Part shown: one piece after another, positions 12,541 to 24,670 of the stretch
How the letters are laid out: each line of letters starts with the position of its first letter
Numbering within the stretch: position 1 is the first letter of the stretch
Source of the DNA: Anadara kagoshimensis
Taxonomy: Eukaryota > Mollusca > Bivalvia > Arcoida > Arcidae
Length of the DNA stretch: 64,000 nt
Assembly (NCBI GenBank): GCA_021292105.1
Contig: CM037875.1
Location: 1,764,956 to 1,828,955 of the forward strand
Reading direction: 5' to 3'
Notes under the pieces: generated by a model
Told to the model about the DNA's origin: nothing
What the model saw: the letters and a program-made list of their open reading frames with translations, nothing else
Database searches by the model: none
Position numbers and translations under genes: made by a program

Positions 12541-12655
12541 TTTAATTATTGATTAACTAATTTGCCAATTTAATATTCCTTTTTAAATTTTAACTCCCAT
12601 TTTTTTTAATTAATGAGTTTATAATAATATACATAAAACTACATATATATTATAC

Positions 12656-12736
12656 CTGTAAAGAAAGCACACTCTTTCTAAAGCTCGGCTTCGCAGTGGC
12701 CCAGGAAAACTTTTTCCATTTAGATCCTTTCAACAT
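12656..12736 (-). CDS. Putative alternative first coding exon 4
   Basis: Minus-strand ATG at 12736 opens 27 codons, MLKGSKWKKFSWATAKPSFR then KSVLSLQ, ending CAG before the donor GTATAA at 12655 (phase 0). The peptide is basic and aromatic (two Trp, two Lys pairs) with an F-R-K-S-V site. The segment is clearly more GC-rich than its surroundings. No acceptor was found directly upstream, which favours a first exon. No homologue is recognised. It would join the same downstream exon as the five other phase-0 exons on this strand. Confidence 0.6.
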
Positions 12737-15700
12737 CGTGAATTCAAATGGAATATAAATTTTCCAGGAATCTGAATTTTACAACCTGATGATGTATAAA
12801 ACTAACACCTTATTGATCTTCCCGGGACAATAAGTATCACACATAATACATCCTTCAGTTAGTCAGATCTTTGATAAAATATTGAAATTTTCTTTCAGTT
12901 CCAATTCAATACACCATGATCAACAATGCTAGATTTGAAAACACCGACGGAATTCCTCTGGGTAATATCAAATCAACTGTTGTCTAACCATCATTTTCTT
13001 ATTTCAACGCAAAGATGAATTTTCTAAATAGCACAACAAGTATGAAATTAATAACACTCTAATTGAAACATCTACCTTGCTATAAAATTACTAATAAGGG
13101 GATAGCTGGGGTTTTGATTAAAAGAAACTAACTATCCCATTGCAATGCAATACCAATCGTTCTGGCGATTACACTAATATCAATTTTGCAAATATGAAAC
13201 CCGTTTCCGCCCTGAATTTGGTTTTTATTTATAGCAGTGCGACAGTTATCAGCTAACATATATAATGATATATCATAAAAGAGTTGTTAATATAATTCAC
13301 TGATAACATCTCGTCATCGGTTTGGTTTACGGTACCACTTATAACTAACTCATCTATATCAATTACTTTTATCTTGAATTTTTGATGAAGTCCATTGAAA
13401 ATTTACCTTTTCAGAGGCAAAAAATTGGGGAGAAAATAGCTATTACATTCAGCCACCTGCTCATTGAACCAAAACACTTTATTTTGGTTTTATTTTTTTT
13501 TTTTTTTTTTTTTGGGGGGGGGGGGGGGTGTCAAATAAATTGTAATTTAGAACATTTTTTCAAATTTTTTAAGATTGCGTTTATTAGTTTTTCAAAAAAC
13601 TTGTTGGATAATTATCCTTAAGGGTAGCCCCGTTACCTTTATTTTCTGTTGCTAGAAAAGCATTATTTATAAACAAACAGACAGATTGTGAAGAGTATTT
13701 TACAATGTAGATGTAAACATAAAATTTACTGTCAGATCGAGAGGACAATTTATAAATTTACCCGCTGCTTTGACCAATGATAAGACAAGATTTTAATGGC
13801 TATATTTAACATATTTAACGACAGTAATTATCTCGAGTTTACAATTTGGTTATAAATCTTGCAATTGTCTCATAATTGTCTCGGTAACACCTTCGTCAAT
13901 ATAAACAGAAACGTGAATCCAAGCTAGGACATAGATCGCAGCAGAAAATTTGTCTTTTAGATAAAACAAATAATGTGTGCAAGTTAATTGATGGTAATGT
14001 TTGCTAAGAAGGGTAATTGACAATTATGTTGTGTTTTGTACAAATATTTAAATTTTGCCTAGTTAAAGACTGATTTCATCGGGTTAAAAGCTTAAACAAT
14101 TAGCTGAAAGTTTATCAAACAAAATTTTCCAATATTGAGTAAACAAAAAAACTCAAGTGTGTTCAAGTGGTATAGTGGTTAGAGTTAATGGTTTTAACAA
14201 TTGACAGATTGTCAGCCACACCCACATTGTTCCCCTCAAAGGGCCAGCATGCTTGATTTACACGCAAAAAGAATAAAAACTTAGCCTGAATTGTGCCATT
14301 TAATGATGTCACTGACAGTAGTACATCATAAGTTGCCGTGTTTTGGTACGGTGATGGCAGCCAGTGTCGGAAAATAATAGGCATGGCCAGCCATATGTTA
14401 ATTCTAGTTAACAAACCGATGTCCTGTGCCATGATAGGCATGGCACACTATAGAAAGCCTCCCTGATAACTGTCCAGAGTGCACTGCAAAGGTATAAATT
14501 TCTGGCACTTCACCTAAAGCTGTGACATCCTGATATAAGTGAATATGCTTGACTTGGAGTCAAAACCCCATTTAATAAATCAAGTATGTTGAAGTGGCAT
14601 AGTGTTTTCGTGTTTAAGTAAGAATATCAATTCAAAGTCAACCAATATACATGTACATGACAAGCTGTTCACTATACACACACTATGTGTAAAATATTCC
14701 TGAATTCTGCTTATAGCTGGCCATATCTCAATATAAATGAGATAATCTTGACTGGAATGAAATACTCAGTTCATTATTTATTTGACAGTTTGCTAGTTCA
14801 TTCTGCCATCCATTGACTTATCTAACCATCTATAAATGCATCAGTTTTCATTTGAACTTTGGCATCATCAAATGGGTAACCTTGAAATCACTTCAAGCCA
14901 CAGAGAACAGATATAACCAGCCATCAAGGAATCAACAGTAACACAGGAAATATATAAGATTGAACATAGTGCTGGACTAGGGCAACATTCAACGATGAAG
15001 TCTTCACTTCAGGCCTTACAGACCAGGCAAATAACCAGCCCTGATGCATATACAGGCTCTGAAACAGACTTGAAACTTTTATGAGAAAACAGGAAAATAA
15101 ATAGCTAGAAATTCTGAACTTACTTAAAACTTTTATCAATGTTATATAAAGCTATAAAGCTGTTAACGAGAACAAATAACTCTATAAAACATATTTATAT
15201 AGGTATACAAAGATCAATATTTGATGTTCCGCAGTACATTGACTTTAATCAAACAAATGTACATGTATTCATATTTACGGAGCTGAAAATTATAAAATAT
15301 AAGTATGGGTGAAAGGAACATGGACATGTTAAATCATGTAAGGTTGGAGGGGGGGGGCTAGATTGGGAGGTTTAACATGACATGATTAGTGTATTAAATA
15401 AGTCGGGTGGGGAGGGGGTAGGGACTGAGTTGGGGGAGGGTACATTCATGGCCTGATTACCTTATTAAATATATCTCTGGGAGAGAGGGGCTAAGGTGGG
15501 GGTGGGGGAGGGGGGTAATTTCATGGCATAATATGATTAATTACTTAAATAAGTTTTTTTCTTTCTCTCTCTCTCTCTCTCCAAAAATAAAAAATAAAAT
15601 TTTGAAAGTTTTCATTAACTGTCTTGATGAAAGAAAACAAACAAGCTGAATCATGTTGGGGTGGAGGGGTTTAAAAGTAAAAATAAATGATATTAAATGT

Positions 15701-15961
15701 CACTTTAAAATTTTAAAATTTATATATAAATATTGTGTTAAAAACTCAGGTGTACACAGGTAGACTATCTGCCGTCTGACACAAAATATTAAAAATTGAT
15801 GACTCTTATTAGGTGAAAAACTAGATCTGACATGGAAATATCACCCAGTGTCTCTGATAAATAAACATAAACACATGTTTTGGGCCACTTGAAGTTTATA
15901 TTGAAAAGGAATGTGTAGAAAAACAATATATGATCATCTAGCATGATAAATTTGTTTATAC

Positions 15962-15964
<3 letters not shown>

Positions 15965-16001
<37 letters not shown>
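15965..16001. repeat. CT microsatellite
   Basis: An uninterrupted CT run of about 18 units. The open frame across it on the minus strand (RE repeats) is an artefact. Confidence 0.95.
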
Positions 16002-16007
<6 letters not shown>

Positions 16008-16889
16008 TATTCTAATTTAATATCTACATAAAGTTTCTATTCATTCATTGAAATTGTATTTCCTCAAATAACAGCCAGGTCATTATAAATTCAAACTCAT
16101 AACAGTTAAGTCAAATACTTTAACACTTTGTTTAGATAGTAACTGAAAGTTTTGTGTCACTGTCATTGTCTCTTAGCAACATGTAAACAAATACATGCTC
16201 CAATTGCATGGTGGCTATACCAGACAAAGGGAGATAACTCTAATCAAACCCATTTACAGTCTCATTTCACCTGAATGAATTTTAATTTCTTTCCCCACAG
16301 GATTCAAATTTGTCAAAGATTTTGAATTCAAACAAATTGAATTTTTTTAATTTAAATTTTTGGAGTCAATAAAGTTAAATAAGTATATTTAGATGGTTTA
16401 AATCTGTATTTACTTTTCTATAACTCTCCTCCCAAGATGAATTTAATCTTTGATAAAGACGGATATTTGATGGGATTTTATCTATGTTATTTTGAATTCA
16501 CTACTTAACCTGTCATCTATAGTTTGTATATTTATTAAATCTATAATTCATATATCCCAGTAATTTATCTTGACTTGATTGGACAAACGTCTGACCTTAT
16601 ACTGCAAACCAAGAAATTTTCATGTTGGCTAATTTTCATGAAAATCTTAATTTTAAGATATTTGGTACTTTTATATTTACATCATCAAATGATGGTCAGA
16701 GCAAATACAAGTGAATTACCAGTATATCCAAATAAAATATTCATTCAGACTTCATTTTCATGTCTTGTTAGTTACCACTCACAAAATTATATGTGGCATC
16801 AGAAGTTTTTCAGCTTTTCACAAAGAAAGTGTTTATTCATCTCTTATGGTCAATTTAATAACAAGTTCATGTATATTTCAGATGTGTGA

Positions 16890-17155
16890 GTGTTTTTTAT
16901 GGTCTGCCATATAGTAGCACACAATGGGCAACTTTAAGGCTCACAAAGTCAGTATGCCACAGGCAAGCATACTACCAAGTCACATTATACCAACACCAAG
17001 TGAACTGGTCAAAACTATGTTTTCTTGATATAGAGCAAGAAAAAACCAATACCGGTATCTCAAATTTTAAAATCCTATGCATGACCCGGCCAGGAGTTGA
17101 ACCTCTTGACCTCCCACTCTCCAGACAGACACTCTACCACTGAGCCATTGAGGCA
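16890..17155 (-). repeat. tRNA-headed SINE remnant
   Basis: The plus strand ends 'gacccggccaggagttgaacctcttgacctcccactctcc' and 'actctaccactgagcc', the antisense of a tRNA-like head with B box then A box. The body is diverged from family A. Confidence 0.6.
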
Positions 17156-17678
17156 TGAGAAAGAGGTATGGCAATATATTGAGCCCCTTCCATAAATATA
17201 GGGTAGGTACGGAAAGGTGCCCCACCCCTACCCCCAAAAAATTCCATCAATTTTACCAGTATACCAAATTTAAACTATGACACTTTCAATTTACCCCCAT
17301 TATGATGTCATCATGACATCAATAAAAGCTACTGTTTTTAAAAGAAAATCACCCAAAAATTGATGTTATTTTTAATAGTTATTATTACTGGAAACACCAT
17401 TAAACTTCAGACTCCAAAAATGCTTTCTTATACCAAAATGTTTTTTTTAGTCTTATCATATCTAGTTGGAGCCTAAGGTCCTGCAACTACAATGACCGAT
17501 AGCAGCCATAAAAAAGCAGTTTGTAGTTGTTCATTGTTGTCAACTAACCATAAACAATAATAAAACACAAACAGTAAGCAGTTGTATTTTGTGCAAGATG
17601 TGAAGTGACAAAAAACTACTACTAACAGTTGAATTTTGTCATTTTCATTTTAACAATGACAAAAACTTGTACATCCAT

Positions 17679-17749
17679 CAGGGGCGTAGCCAGGCGTACG
17701 TTTGTACGCAAAAACGTCCACATTGTTTTCGCAAAAAAAAAAAAAAAAA

Positions 17750-17786
<37 letters not shown>

Positions 17787-18413
17787 AATATATTTCTTAT
17801 ACCAAACCGTTGGTCTTCACCGGAAATGTTATATATATACGAATTCGGTTTATACCTGACTTCGATAGCCTCTGAGGTGCGGTTTCGGTGTTGTCTTGAC
17901 TTTGCCGGCATGGCAAAACAATTGAAACTATCTGATTTGTTCTCGGCTTCAAAAGCCGATAACTCGAGCGCAGTTAGTCCAGCAGCTCAACAGCAGAATC
18001 CAGATACACAAGATACGAATGCCTGTTAACAATTACATTAAAGAACTTCTACTAGCCATTCGTTACGTTTCATTATGTATTAACGCAATATATTTACAAA
18101 TATATTTCCTCTCCTCCGTTTAACCTCACCACTATATTAATTGAACTCCCATTTTAACTTTCTCAATGATTGAGTGTGTTGTTTTCGTAGTGCTTATGCC
18201 ATACAACATCAGATCCCCTTGTGCCTCGACTTCAGGTTTAAGAATGAACCAGTCCTCAAAAGAACGACAAAAACTACCACAGCATAGCATAAAATTATAA
18301 GAAAAATTCTGATAAATAGCACCCTGGAGGGCCGAAAATTCGCATCAGGGCGGCCCCCAAATCCCCTGCCCTCTTTAGGCGTCCACATCATAAACACCCT
18401 AGCTACGCCCCTG
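17679..18413 (+). mobile_element. Non-autonomous hAT-type element, 735 bp
   Basis: The ends are inverted repeats CAGGGGCGTAGC at 17679 and its complement ending at 18413. They are flanked by the direct repeat TCCAT (17674-17678 and 18414-18418), a 5-bp target duplication. CAGGGGCG-type termini are typical of hAT elements, and a 5-bp duplication fits the hAT5-type group. The interior keeps the start of a transposase-like frame (17910) and a GA microsatellite at 17753-17782. The rest of a transposase is missing, so this is an internally deleted copy. Confidence 0.75.
17910..18029 (+). pseudogene. N-terminal remnant of hAT transposase-like protein
   Basis: ATG at 17910 opens 39 codons beginning MAKQLKLSDLFSASK and followed by a low-complexity S/A/Q-rich tail, then TAA. 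A start of the form M-x-x-Q-x-x-L-S-x-x-F followed by Ser/Lys-rich sequence is common at the N-terminus of TTF-finger/hAT-dimerisation transposase-like proteins. The finger, catalytic and dimerisation regions are absent. It lies inside the TIR-bounded hAT element, which supports the reading as a leftover of internal deletion. Confidence 0.5.
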
Positions 18414-18494
18414 TCCATTGTTGATAAAAATAAACTGCTTTTTATGACTGTTATGGGCCATTATGCACAATGTTTCTGGTGTTAAAAAACCGTA

Positions 18495-18657
18495 CAATTC
18501 AACCTGCCTTAAAGGTCACCTCTATATAAGGGCCACCCGCTTATAAAGGCCTGTAGAATTGTATCCCAATTGTTCTTTATTCATATTATTTGAACCTGTA
18601 TATAAGGGCCACTTTTTATTGGTTCCCTTGGGTGGTCTTTATAGACAGGTTTTACTG
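18495..18657. mobile_element. TA-inserting MITE (pogo/Tigger-like)
   Basis: The right end is the complement of CAGTAAAACCTGTCTATAAA followed by TA at 18658. The left end is a worn copy (CAATTCAACCTGCC) preceded by TA. The inside repeats 'tataagggccac' in both halves. Related copies lie at 46563-46719 and 400-542. Confidence 0.65.
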
Positions 18658-18801
18658 TATACAGATAATATACACTTTTCTGTACTATTGATGATTTTCT
18701 TGTCAAAATTAAATTATTGACTTCATATATGATGCAAGCAAAATTTTATGGGACAGGTACTTTTCTTAGCTATACAATCATAATGTTTCATTACACAGGT
18801 G

Positions 18802-18994
18802 CAGTGTTCATTCCAGGAATTTGGAAGGGGTCATTTTCAAAATCATTTCCCCTGAAATACCCTAACAGCAATACTGTTACATCCATATGTTAAATATGCG
18901 TCCAAGACCTTAACAATGGGGTCATTCAAGACCTTTACAATAGGATCATTTGGGAAAACAAGGGATTAATGATCCCCTTCTAGAATGAGCACTG
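18802..18994. mobile_element. Small TIR element, 193 bp
   Basis: Inverted ends CAGTGTTCATTCCAG and, read inversely at the right, CAGTGCTCATTCTAG, each followed by a segment like 'aaggggtcatt'. The direct repeat CAGGTG flanks both ends (18796-18801, 18995-19000). A lone fragment of the same terminus is at about 24553-24592. Confidence 0.65.
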
Positions 18995-19124
18995 CAGGTG
19001 TGTAGATTGATAGTGTCAGGTAAAAGGGAAATTAAATTTTGGGGCCTCTGTGGTACCCTATCACATCTACTCCTTTGATGGGAAATGATAAAACCCTGAC
19101 ATGCCATAATCAAACAAAGCTTAC

Positions 19125-19199
19125 CCTGTACTGCTTGTCAGAAATGACAAAACTCTGACGTCTTCCGAGGCTGACTTTACGTTTCTGTTTGTCATCCAT
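19125..19199 (-). CDS. Putative alternative first coding exon 5
   Basis: Minus-strand ATG at 19199, in AAACATGG context, opens 25 codons: MDDKQKRKVSLGRRQSFVIS then DKQYR. The donor GTAAGC at 19124 leaves phase 0. The segment GRRQSF is a textbook R-R-x-S site for a basophilic kinase such as PKA, preceded by a second K-V-S site. The exon is GC-rich relative to its surroundings. The R-R-x-S arrangement recalls the regulatory N-terminus of some enzymes, for example aromatic amino-acid hydroxylases, but 25 residues are too few to assign a family and no assignment is made. Confidence 0.65.
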
Positions 19200-20671
19200 G
19201 TTTAAGATGCTTTGTGGGAACAATCAATCTAGATACATCAGCGATAAATCCAAGTTAAATCAATCACAGCTTTATATCTAACACAAGTAGTAACGGGTCT
19301 CGATACACGACAGTCTTAATTAGTAGGTCTGTTATTCCAGTGAAATAAAACACCGTTTATTACAAAATCCATACACATAACATCGTTAGATCAAAATCCA
19401 ATTTCATATTTTTACATGTCAAATGAAAGCCAAAGTCATTTAATCCATAAATTTTCTACCTGGTCAAATCAAAATCTAATTTCACATTTTCCGACATCAA
19501 AAAGAAAAATCCCCGTCACTTAATCCCTGATTTTACTTTCTCTCGGAGATCACAGCCTACCTTGTTGATATCCATTAAGAAATAAAAAAGTTATTAAAAT
19601 ATTTCCCATGTTTTGTTATATCACTATGGGTTCGCGACATGTACATGTATATGCACAATCGTAAACATCCGGACGGTCGGTTGTAGCATCCAACATGTAA
19701 CACATAACATGTCTAGAATATATTCTATAATCCTTAGATGAAAAGAAAATATTTTCTTTAACCTTTAATTTGTTGAAATAACCCTTTTTATAGATTTTCA
19801 TAAAAAATCGTTTAAAATGAAATCAACATCATGAATATTGATAAAGATGTTCATTTTGCCATATCCATATTTAAATGAAACTTTTGATCAGGGGTCTATA
19901 GCATTATTGATAGATAACCAACATGAATTAATGTTCATTTTAGCAGATCTAAACACTTTGATTTTTTTATTGTATAAATATACATCTAAAATGTCTATAG
20001 AAATGGCTAGAATGGATCAGAGGGATTGTCGATGCTTATTTTATTATGATAAAAAGATAAATAATTGCGTTTAAATCAACCAATGTTAGCTGTCCCTTCT
20101 CCTGGCACTGCCACTCTATATGTTGCATAAGGATGACCATAAATTCAATTTAATTTATATTAAAAGTGACATAAAACGAGTAAATTTGAATACATAATTT
20201 AATCAAAATGCTCTAATCTCTTAACAACGGAATATGGTATCTATATACGGCGTTGTGTGTCAAAACTTCAACAGTGTAAGTTGATTTCAACAGGTAAAAT
20301 CAACTCACCTGATGGCACCCAAATGATGAAATATTACGTTTTATTAATTTTCATATTCATTTTAGAAATGGATATTAAAAACTTGACGAATAATAAAATG
20401 TTATAACATTGAAACAGTACAGGAATTTATACCGGTATAAATCACAGCGTTTTGGCGAAATTTGACAGGTGAAACTAACGATTGTTTTCACAGGTGACTA
20501 TGAAATTTATTATATTAGCTTTTTAATGTCAAATTTGATATATTATTCAGCATGCACAAGAAAAAATATTCTGTACAGAGAAAAAGAAAGAGAGATTATA
20601 AATTCTCTTATATCAGTAATAACAGATGATTGGGAATGGAGAGAGAGAGACTGCTATTATCCACCACAATC

Positions 20672-20983
20672 CAGGGATTTATCAGGGTCTTTTGGGAAAA
20701 GGCCCAAAACTAAAAATTGGGAAAAACTATCAACTTTTTGCTCATTTTGGGGAAACTTTGACATCATATTTGGTGCCATTAATGATTAAATCTAATGCTT
20801 TTAGTGTACTGAGTTGATTGAAGATTGAAAAAAGCAGCCACATTTATGACCAGACTTCAGCTATGTATCTGGTACGATTTTCTAATTGGGAATTTTCTCA
20901 GCCCATTTTGGGAAAAAATCAATGTTTTTCCATTGGGAATGGGGCCGAATTTCGGCCCTAAATAGGCCCTTGATAAATCCCTG
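20672..20983. mobile_element. hAT-type MITE, 312 bp
   Basis: The ends are CAGGGATTTATCAGGG and its inverse (complement of CAGGGATTTATCAAGGGCC). The direct repeat CAATC flanks both sides (20667-20671 and 20984-20988). The interior has several 'ttttgggaaaa' motifs and no coding frame. Like the element at 17679 it has a 5-bp duplication, suggesting both were moved by the same kind of transposase. Confidence 0.75.
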
Positions 20984-21129
20984 CAATCTGAGGACATTAT
21001 TTAACCTTTTTCTCTTAAATCTCCATCCTAGATATGAGGACATATTTCATGTCCCAACACCTGCAGCTCATGATGCTACATTAGTTAGAATACTTTAAAA
21101 CCTTATTTATAAATAACACAGTCCTGCTA

Positions 21130-21160
21130 GGTGAGAGAGAGAGAGAGAGAGAGAGAGATA
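21130..21160. repeat. GA microsatellite
   Basis: About 13 GA units. Confidence 0.9.
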
Positions 21161-21186
21161 ATGATTAATTGACTAAATGATTGACT

Positions 21187-21500
21187 GGAATTTTATGCCG
21201 CAGTGACTAGTCAAGAGTATTTCACTTAACAATATATTGAGACATCACCAGCTATAGTTGAAGTGGCAGAAATGAAATATGCTAAAGGAAATGGCAACAG
21301 AGCAGGAGGGGCATAACAGCCATGACACAAGGATCAGCTTTGGCAGTATCATCCAAAGGATCCATGAATTTACATTTCTAAATGCAGAGTTGGTGGTAAA
21401 AAACAGTCTGTGACTATTTTCAAGTTCTGGACACATATGGCTGGGGTTTAAACAAAGACTTTCCACATATGGAGAGAGTGTAATCGATAATTTCATTTAG
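21187..21500 (-). repeat. SINE family A, degenerate
   Basis: Starts 'ttttatgccgcagtgactagtcaagagtatttcactt' and continues 'ttgagacatcaccagctatag'. The right end keeps 'caagttctggacacatatggctggggtttaaac' and 'ctttccacatatgg', matching the tRNA-head side of family A. Confidence 0.6.
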
Positions 21501-22199
21501 GTGAAAATGTGTCCGGGAGGATATAATTACATGGTATAATGGTAAAATCTTTCCGGCAGAATAAATATCATGGCTTATTCTGTAAAATGTTGTCTATGGA
21601 ACAAATCTTACAAGAAAATATGCTAGGAAAATAAGACCAGGAAAATATTTCATTGGGAATAAAATAAACTGTTAAACGTACATTCTACCAAGTGGTAAGA
21701 GAGAGAAAGAGAGGGAAAGAAAAAGAAATTGAATTTGCTTTTACCAGCTGATCTTGGGGCATAAATTAAGCTAAATAGCCCACTACAGCTTTAAAGAGTT
21801 TTAAACAGCATTTTAAATTTTTTTATTTTTAATTGAAATCTACTAAAGGTAATCCCACTAAATAAAATGTGTTTTAAATCATAATCTTAACTATCGATTT
21901 CACTTAGCAATTTATTTTTTTTATATGTAAAATTTTACAATATATTGATTTCAAACTGCATTAAAAACCTTAATATTTACATTAGTCTACAAACATTACA
22001 TGTATGGTACAACCTGTATAGTTACCGAGTATATGGATTCAACGTCAGCATGTGCAAAGGGAGATAACTCTTTTCTCTATAATCACATGTACTAGATAAA
22101 TGGTAATAAAATTTAAAAGAGGAATAACTCCTCTCTCTCTCACACAAACACAAAATAAGGAATTCATAAGTATTTTAAAAGAATATATACACAAATGTG

Positions 22200-22237
22200 G
22201 GGGCAGGGGGGGGGGGGGCGGGGGGGGGGGGGGGGCG
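22200..22237. repeat. G-run, potential G-quadruplex
   Basis: A 37-nt stretch almost entirely G, interrupted by single A or C bases. The glycine and proline frames over it are artefacts. Confidence 0.85.
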
Positions 22238-22343
22238 GAGTGCAAAAAAACATGTATGTATGCATGTTTATCTAATATTAGACTAGTTTTTCTATCTGAT
22301 TTGACAAAATACAAGTTTTATCAAACACGTTTGATACAGAATC

Positions 22344-22380
22344 TTGTATCACCACAGATCACCACACTGTGGTGATACAA
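22344..22380. repeat. Perfect 14-bp hairpin
   Basis: TTGTATCACCACAG at 22344-22357 is followed by a 9-nt loop and its exact complement at 22367-22380. The loop ATCACCACA repeats part of the left arm. No following T-run on either strand suggests a terminator. Confidence 0.85.
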
Positions 22381-24611
22381 CATTGGCGGTAAAGCGCACA
22401 TGCACTTTCTCATTGTTACGTCATCAGGGAGTCTTGGATTTGTCGGTCATAACATAGTTCAGTGTTTTTTTGTGGTAAAATGAAATTTTACTGCGACTCG
22501 TAGTGATACAGCTACGAAAAAAGGACGAGACCTGATACTGAGTGTTGTACATACACACTGTGTATATAATATGTATTTATTATGTGTATGCATATGTGTC
22601 ATATGTCTACTATTATTATTATTATTATATATATGGTATATTCCTAAGACAAAATAACAGGTATGGAATGTAAATGCATGCATGTGTCTACATGGGTAAC
22701 TTATAATGGGGATAATATTAATATAATAAATATGTCACTTTATGCATTAACATGTATAAATATGAATGATTATATAACTGTCTCTTAACCATTACCACAA
22801 TATTAATAAAGCTAATTTACTTGTTATATTTCACTTTAAAGTCTTGAACTTCAACTCCACAACCACATGTACATGTTCCAGTAAACAACAGGTGCTATAC
22901 CAATTTATACCCCATCTACCTGTGTAGTAGCAATTTCATCCTTGTAAAAAGATGCTTGTGTCATGTGGAAAAACTATACTATAAAAAGGTTCTGACCGTT
23001 ACATACTGACTCCAAACACTGAACTGTAGATAACTCCTTTTAAGCTCAAACTTAATAACAAATTTGCACAATATATAAATTTTATAGCATATCAAAAATA
23101 AATTTTATACTCAAAACCTCATTGATTCAATTTATGGGCAATTTTTAAACACCTGCATATTTTCCTCTACATTACAAAATACACTGTACCTTCTGTTTCA
23201 GAGGCTTTTGTTATCAGGATTTCAGTAAAACTGTTCAGAAAATTTAACGCTTTTCAGGAATAGAGTTTGCTTTTCAACTTTTTTCAACCAAAAATGAAAT
23301 TAACTTAGTAATTCAAATCAAGCACAATTAAGAATTTAATCCTTTTACATTTATGATGTCTTGGTATAAGTGAAACATCCTTGACTAAGACCAAAAAAAA
23401 CCATACAATCAATCAATCTTAACAACCGTAGTACAGGTATCAATCAACTTTATTTAATAATCAAATAATCAACTTTTTACTTTTTAATGAAAATAAATTA
23501 TTCAATAAACTCTCATCACTCAATTAAGATTAACATTGTAAGTTGATCAATAGTTCAATATTTTATTAATTTATTCCACTTTCTGGTAATTGTTGGTTGA
23601 TAAAAAATGAAGTTAATAATAAAATTTTCCTATGGTACTTTAATACATACACCCAAAAGCAAGTTCTTATCCAACAGTCAAAGGGAGATAACCCACGATG
23701 TAAATGTTTAACCACATCATTTTTACAACAGTTTAATATATTATTAAGGTTTCATGGATAAACATGCATATATGTATACTATGTTTCCATACTTGGCAGC
23801 CAAAATATAACAACTGAACTGTTTTGAAATAGTGTTTACATTCAGTATAAAATCTACATCTCTATACGACAATCCAATCATAATGTGTTAACATGAATTA
23901 TTCAATTACAGTAGGCCGAGGGGGAAGTCACTTCTCCCTGTTTAAAGATCCAATTTGATCTCTGTTATGTCGTCAAAAGGTGTGGCCTTTGTTTATTGCT
24001 ATGTTTCCATTCCTGGTAACAAAAATCCACATAGGCTGCTAATCTCTGGGTAATCCTTTCAAAAAGTAACCAATTTTAGTTAATTAGTGAAAAAATTACT
24101 TTAAAATGGACTATATTAAATTTTCATAAATTGTGTTAATCTGGCTACTAATAATTCTAAATAATTTGTTGAAACCTTAATTTAAGTACATGTATTATAG
24201 ATAATACATATAATTTATTTATTCTATGACCAGGTATATAGATATTTCGATACAGGCTTTAAGGTTTTCTTAATTATGTGTAAATATTTATTGTCAAAAA
24301 GAAATTTTGGTTTAATCAAATAAATAATAGAGATTTTATTTGTTTGCCCAGTAACATCAAAGCATGTGATATTTATATATAATTAAACATTCGTAATGTC
24401 ACCAGAGGTCCCAGGGTTTACAGACCATTATATAGAAATTAATTTGTTCAATTTACAATGGGTTAAAAAAATTATTTGAACTTTTACGTTGGCAATAAAG
24501 TTTGTTAGACTTGGAGGAACTGTGGAATTTAATTTTCACATGTGACAATAAGCAGTGTTCATTCTAGGGTTATTGTTTCCATTCTATAAGGAATTATAAA
24601 TAACAAATACT

Positions 24612-24613
<2 letters not shown>

Positions 24614-24654
<41 letters not shown>

Positions 24655-24670
24655 CTCCTCCTCCTCCTCC
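24614..24670. repeat. CT and CTC microsatellite
   Basis: About 19 CT units run directly into six to seven CTC/CCT units. Confidence 0.95.

Larger units (their letters stand above)
8750..12655. other. Intronic/intergenic stretch between putative first exons
   Basis: Mostly AT-rich sequence with no exon recognised. It holds a short imperfect repeat at 10310-10500 ('gactgattgattgtgg' and variants), SINE family-B copies at 11220-11705, and a three-copy repeat at 12176-12400. Confidence 0.5.
12737..17678. other. Non-coding stretch between putative first exons
   Basis: No confident exon. Contents: a poly-T/poly-G run at 13490-13528, a worn SINE with a plus-strand A-box-like 'gtggtatagtggttagag' near 14168 and related sequence to about 14600, G-rich repeated 'ggggtggggagg' tracts at 15340-15530, CT runs at 15568-15590 and 15965-16001, and a worn tRNA-headed repeat at 16890-17155. 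Confidence 0.5.

Noticed and set aside
16286..16340. Plus-strand acceptor 'tttctttccccacag' with short open segments
   Set aside because: The acceptor is strong, but all three frames are very AT-rich with early stops and no matching donor.
20075..20165. Possible further minus-strand first exon (MVILMQHIEWQCQEK..)
   Set aside because: Open from an ATG, but the only following GT (GTTGAT) is a poor donor, and no other support was seen.
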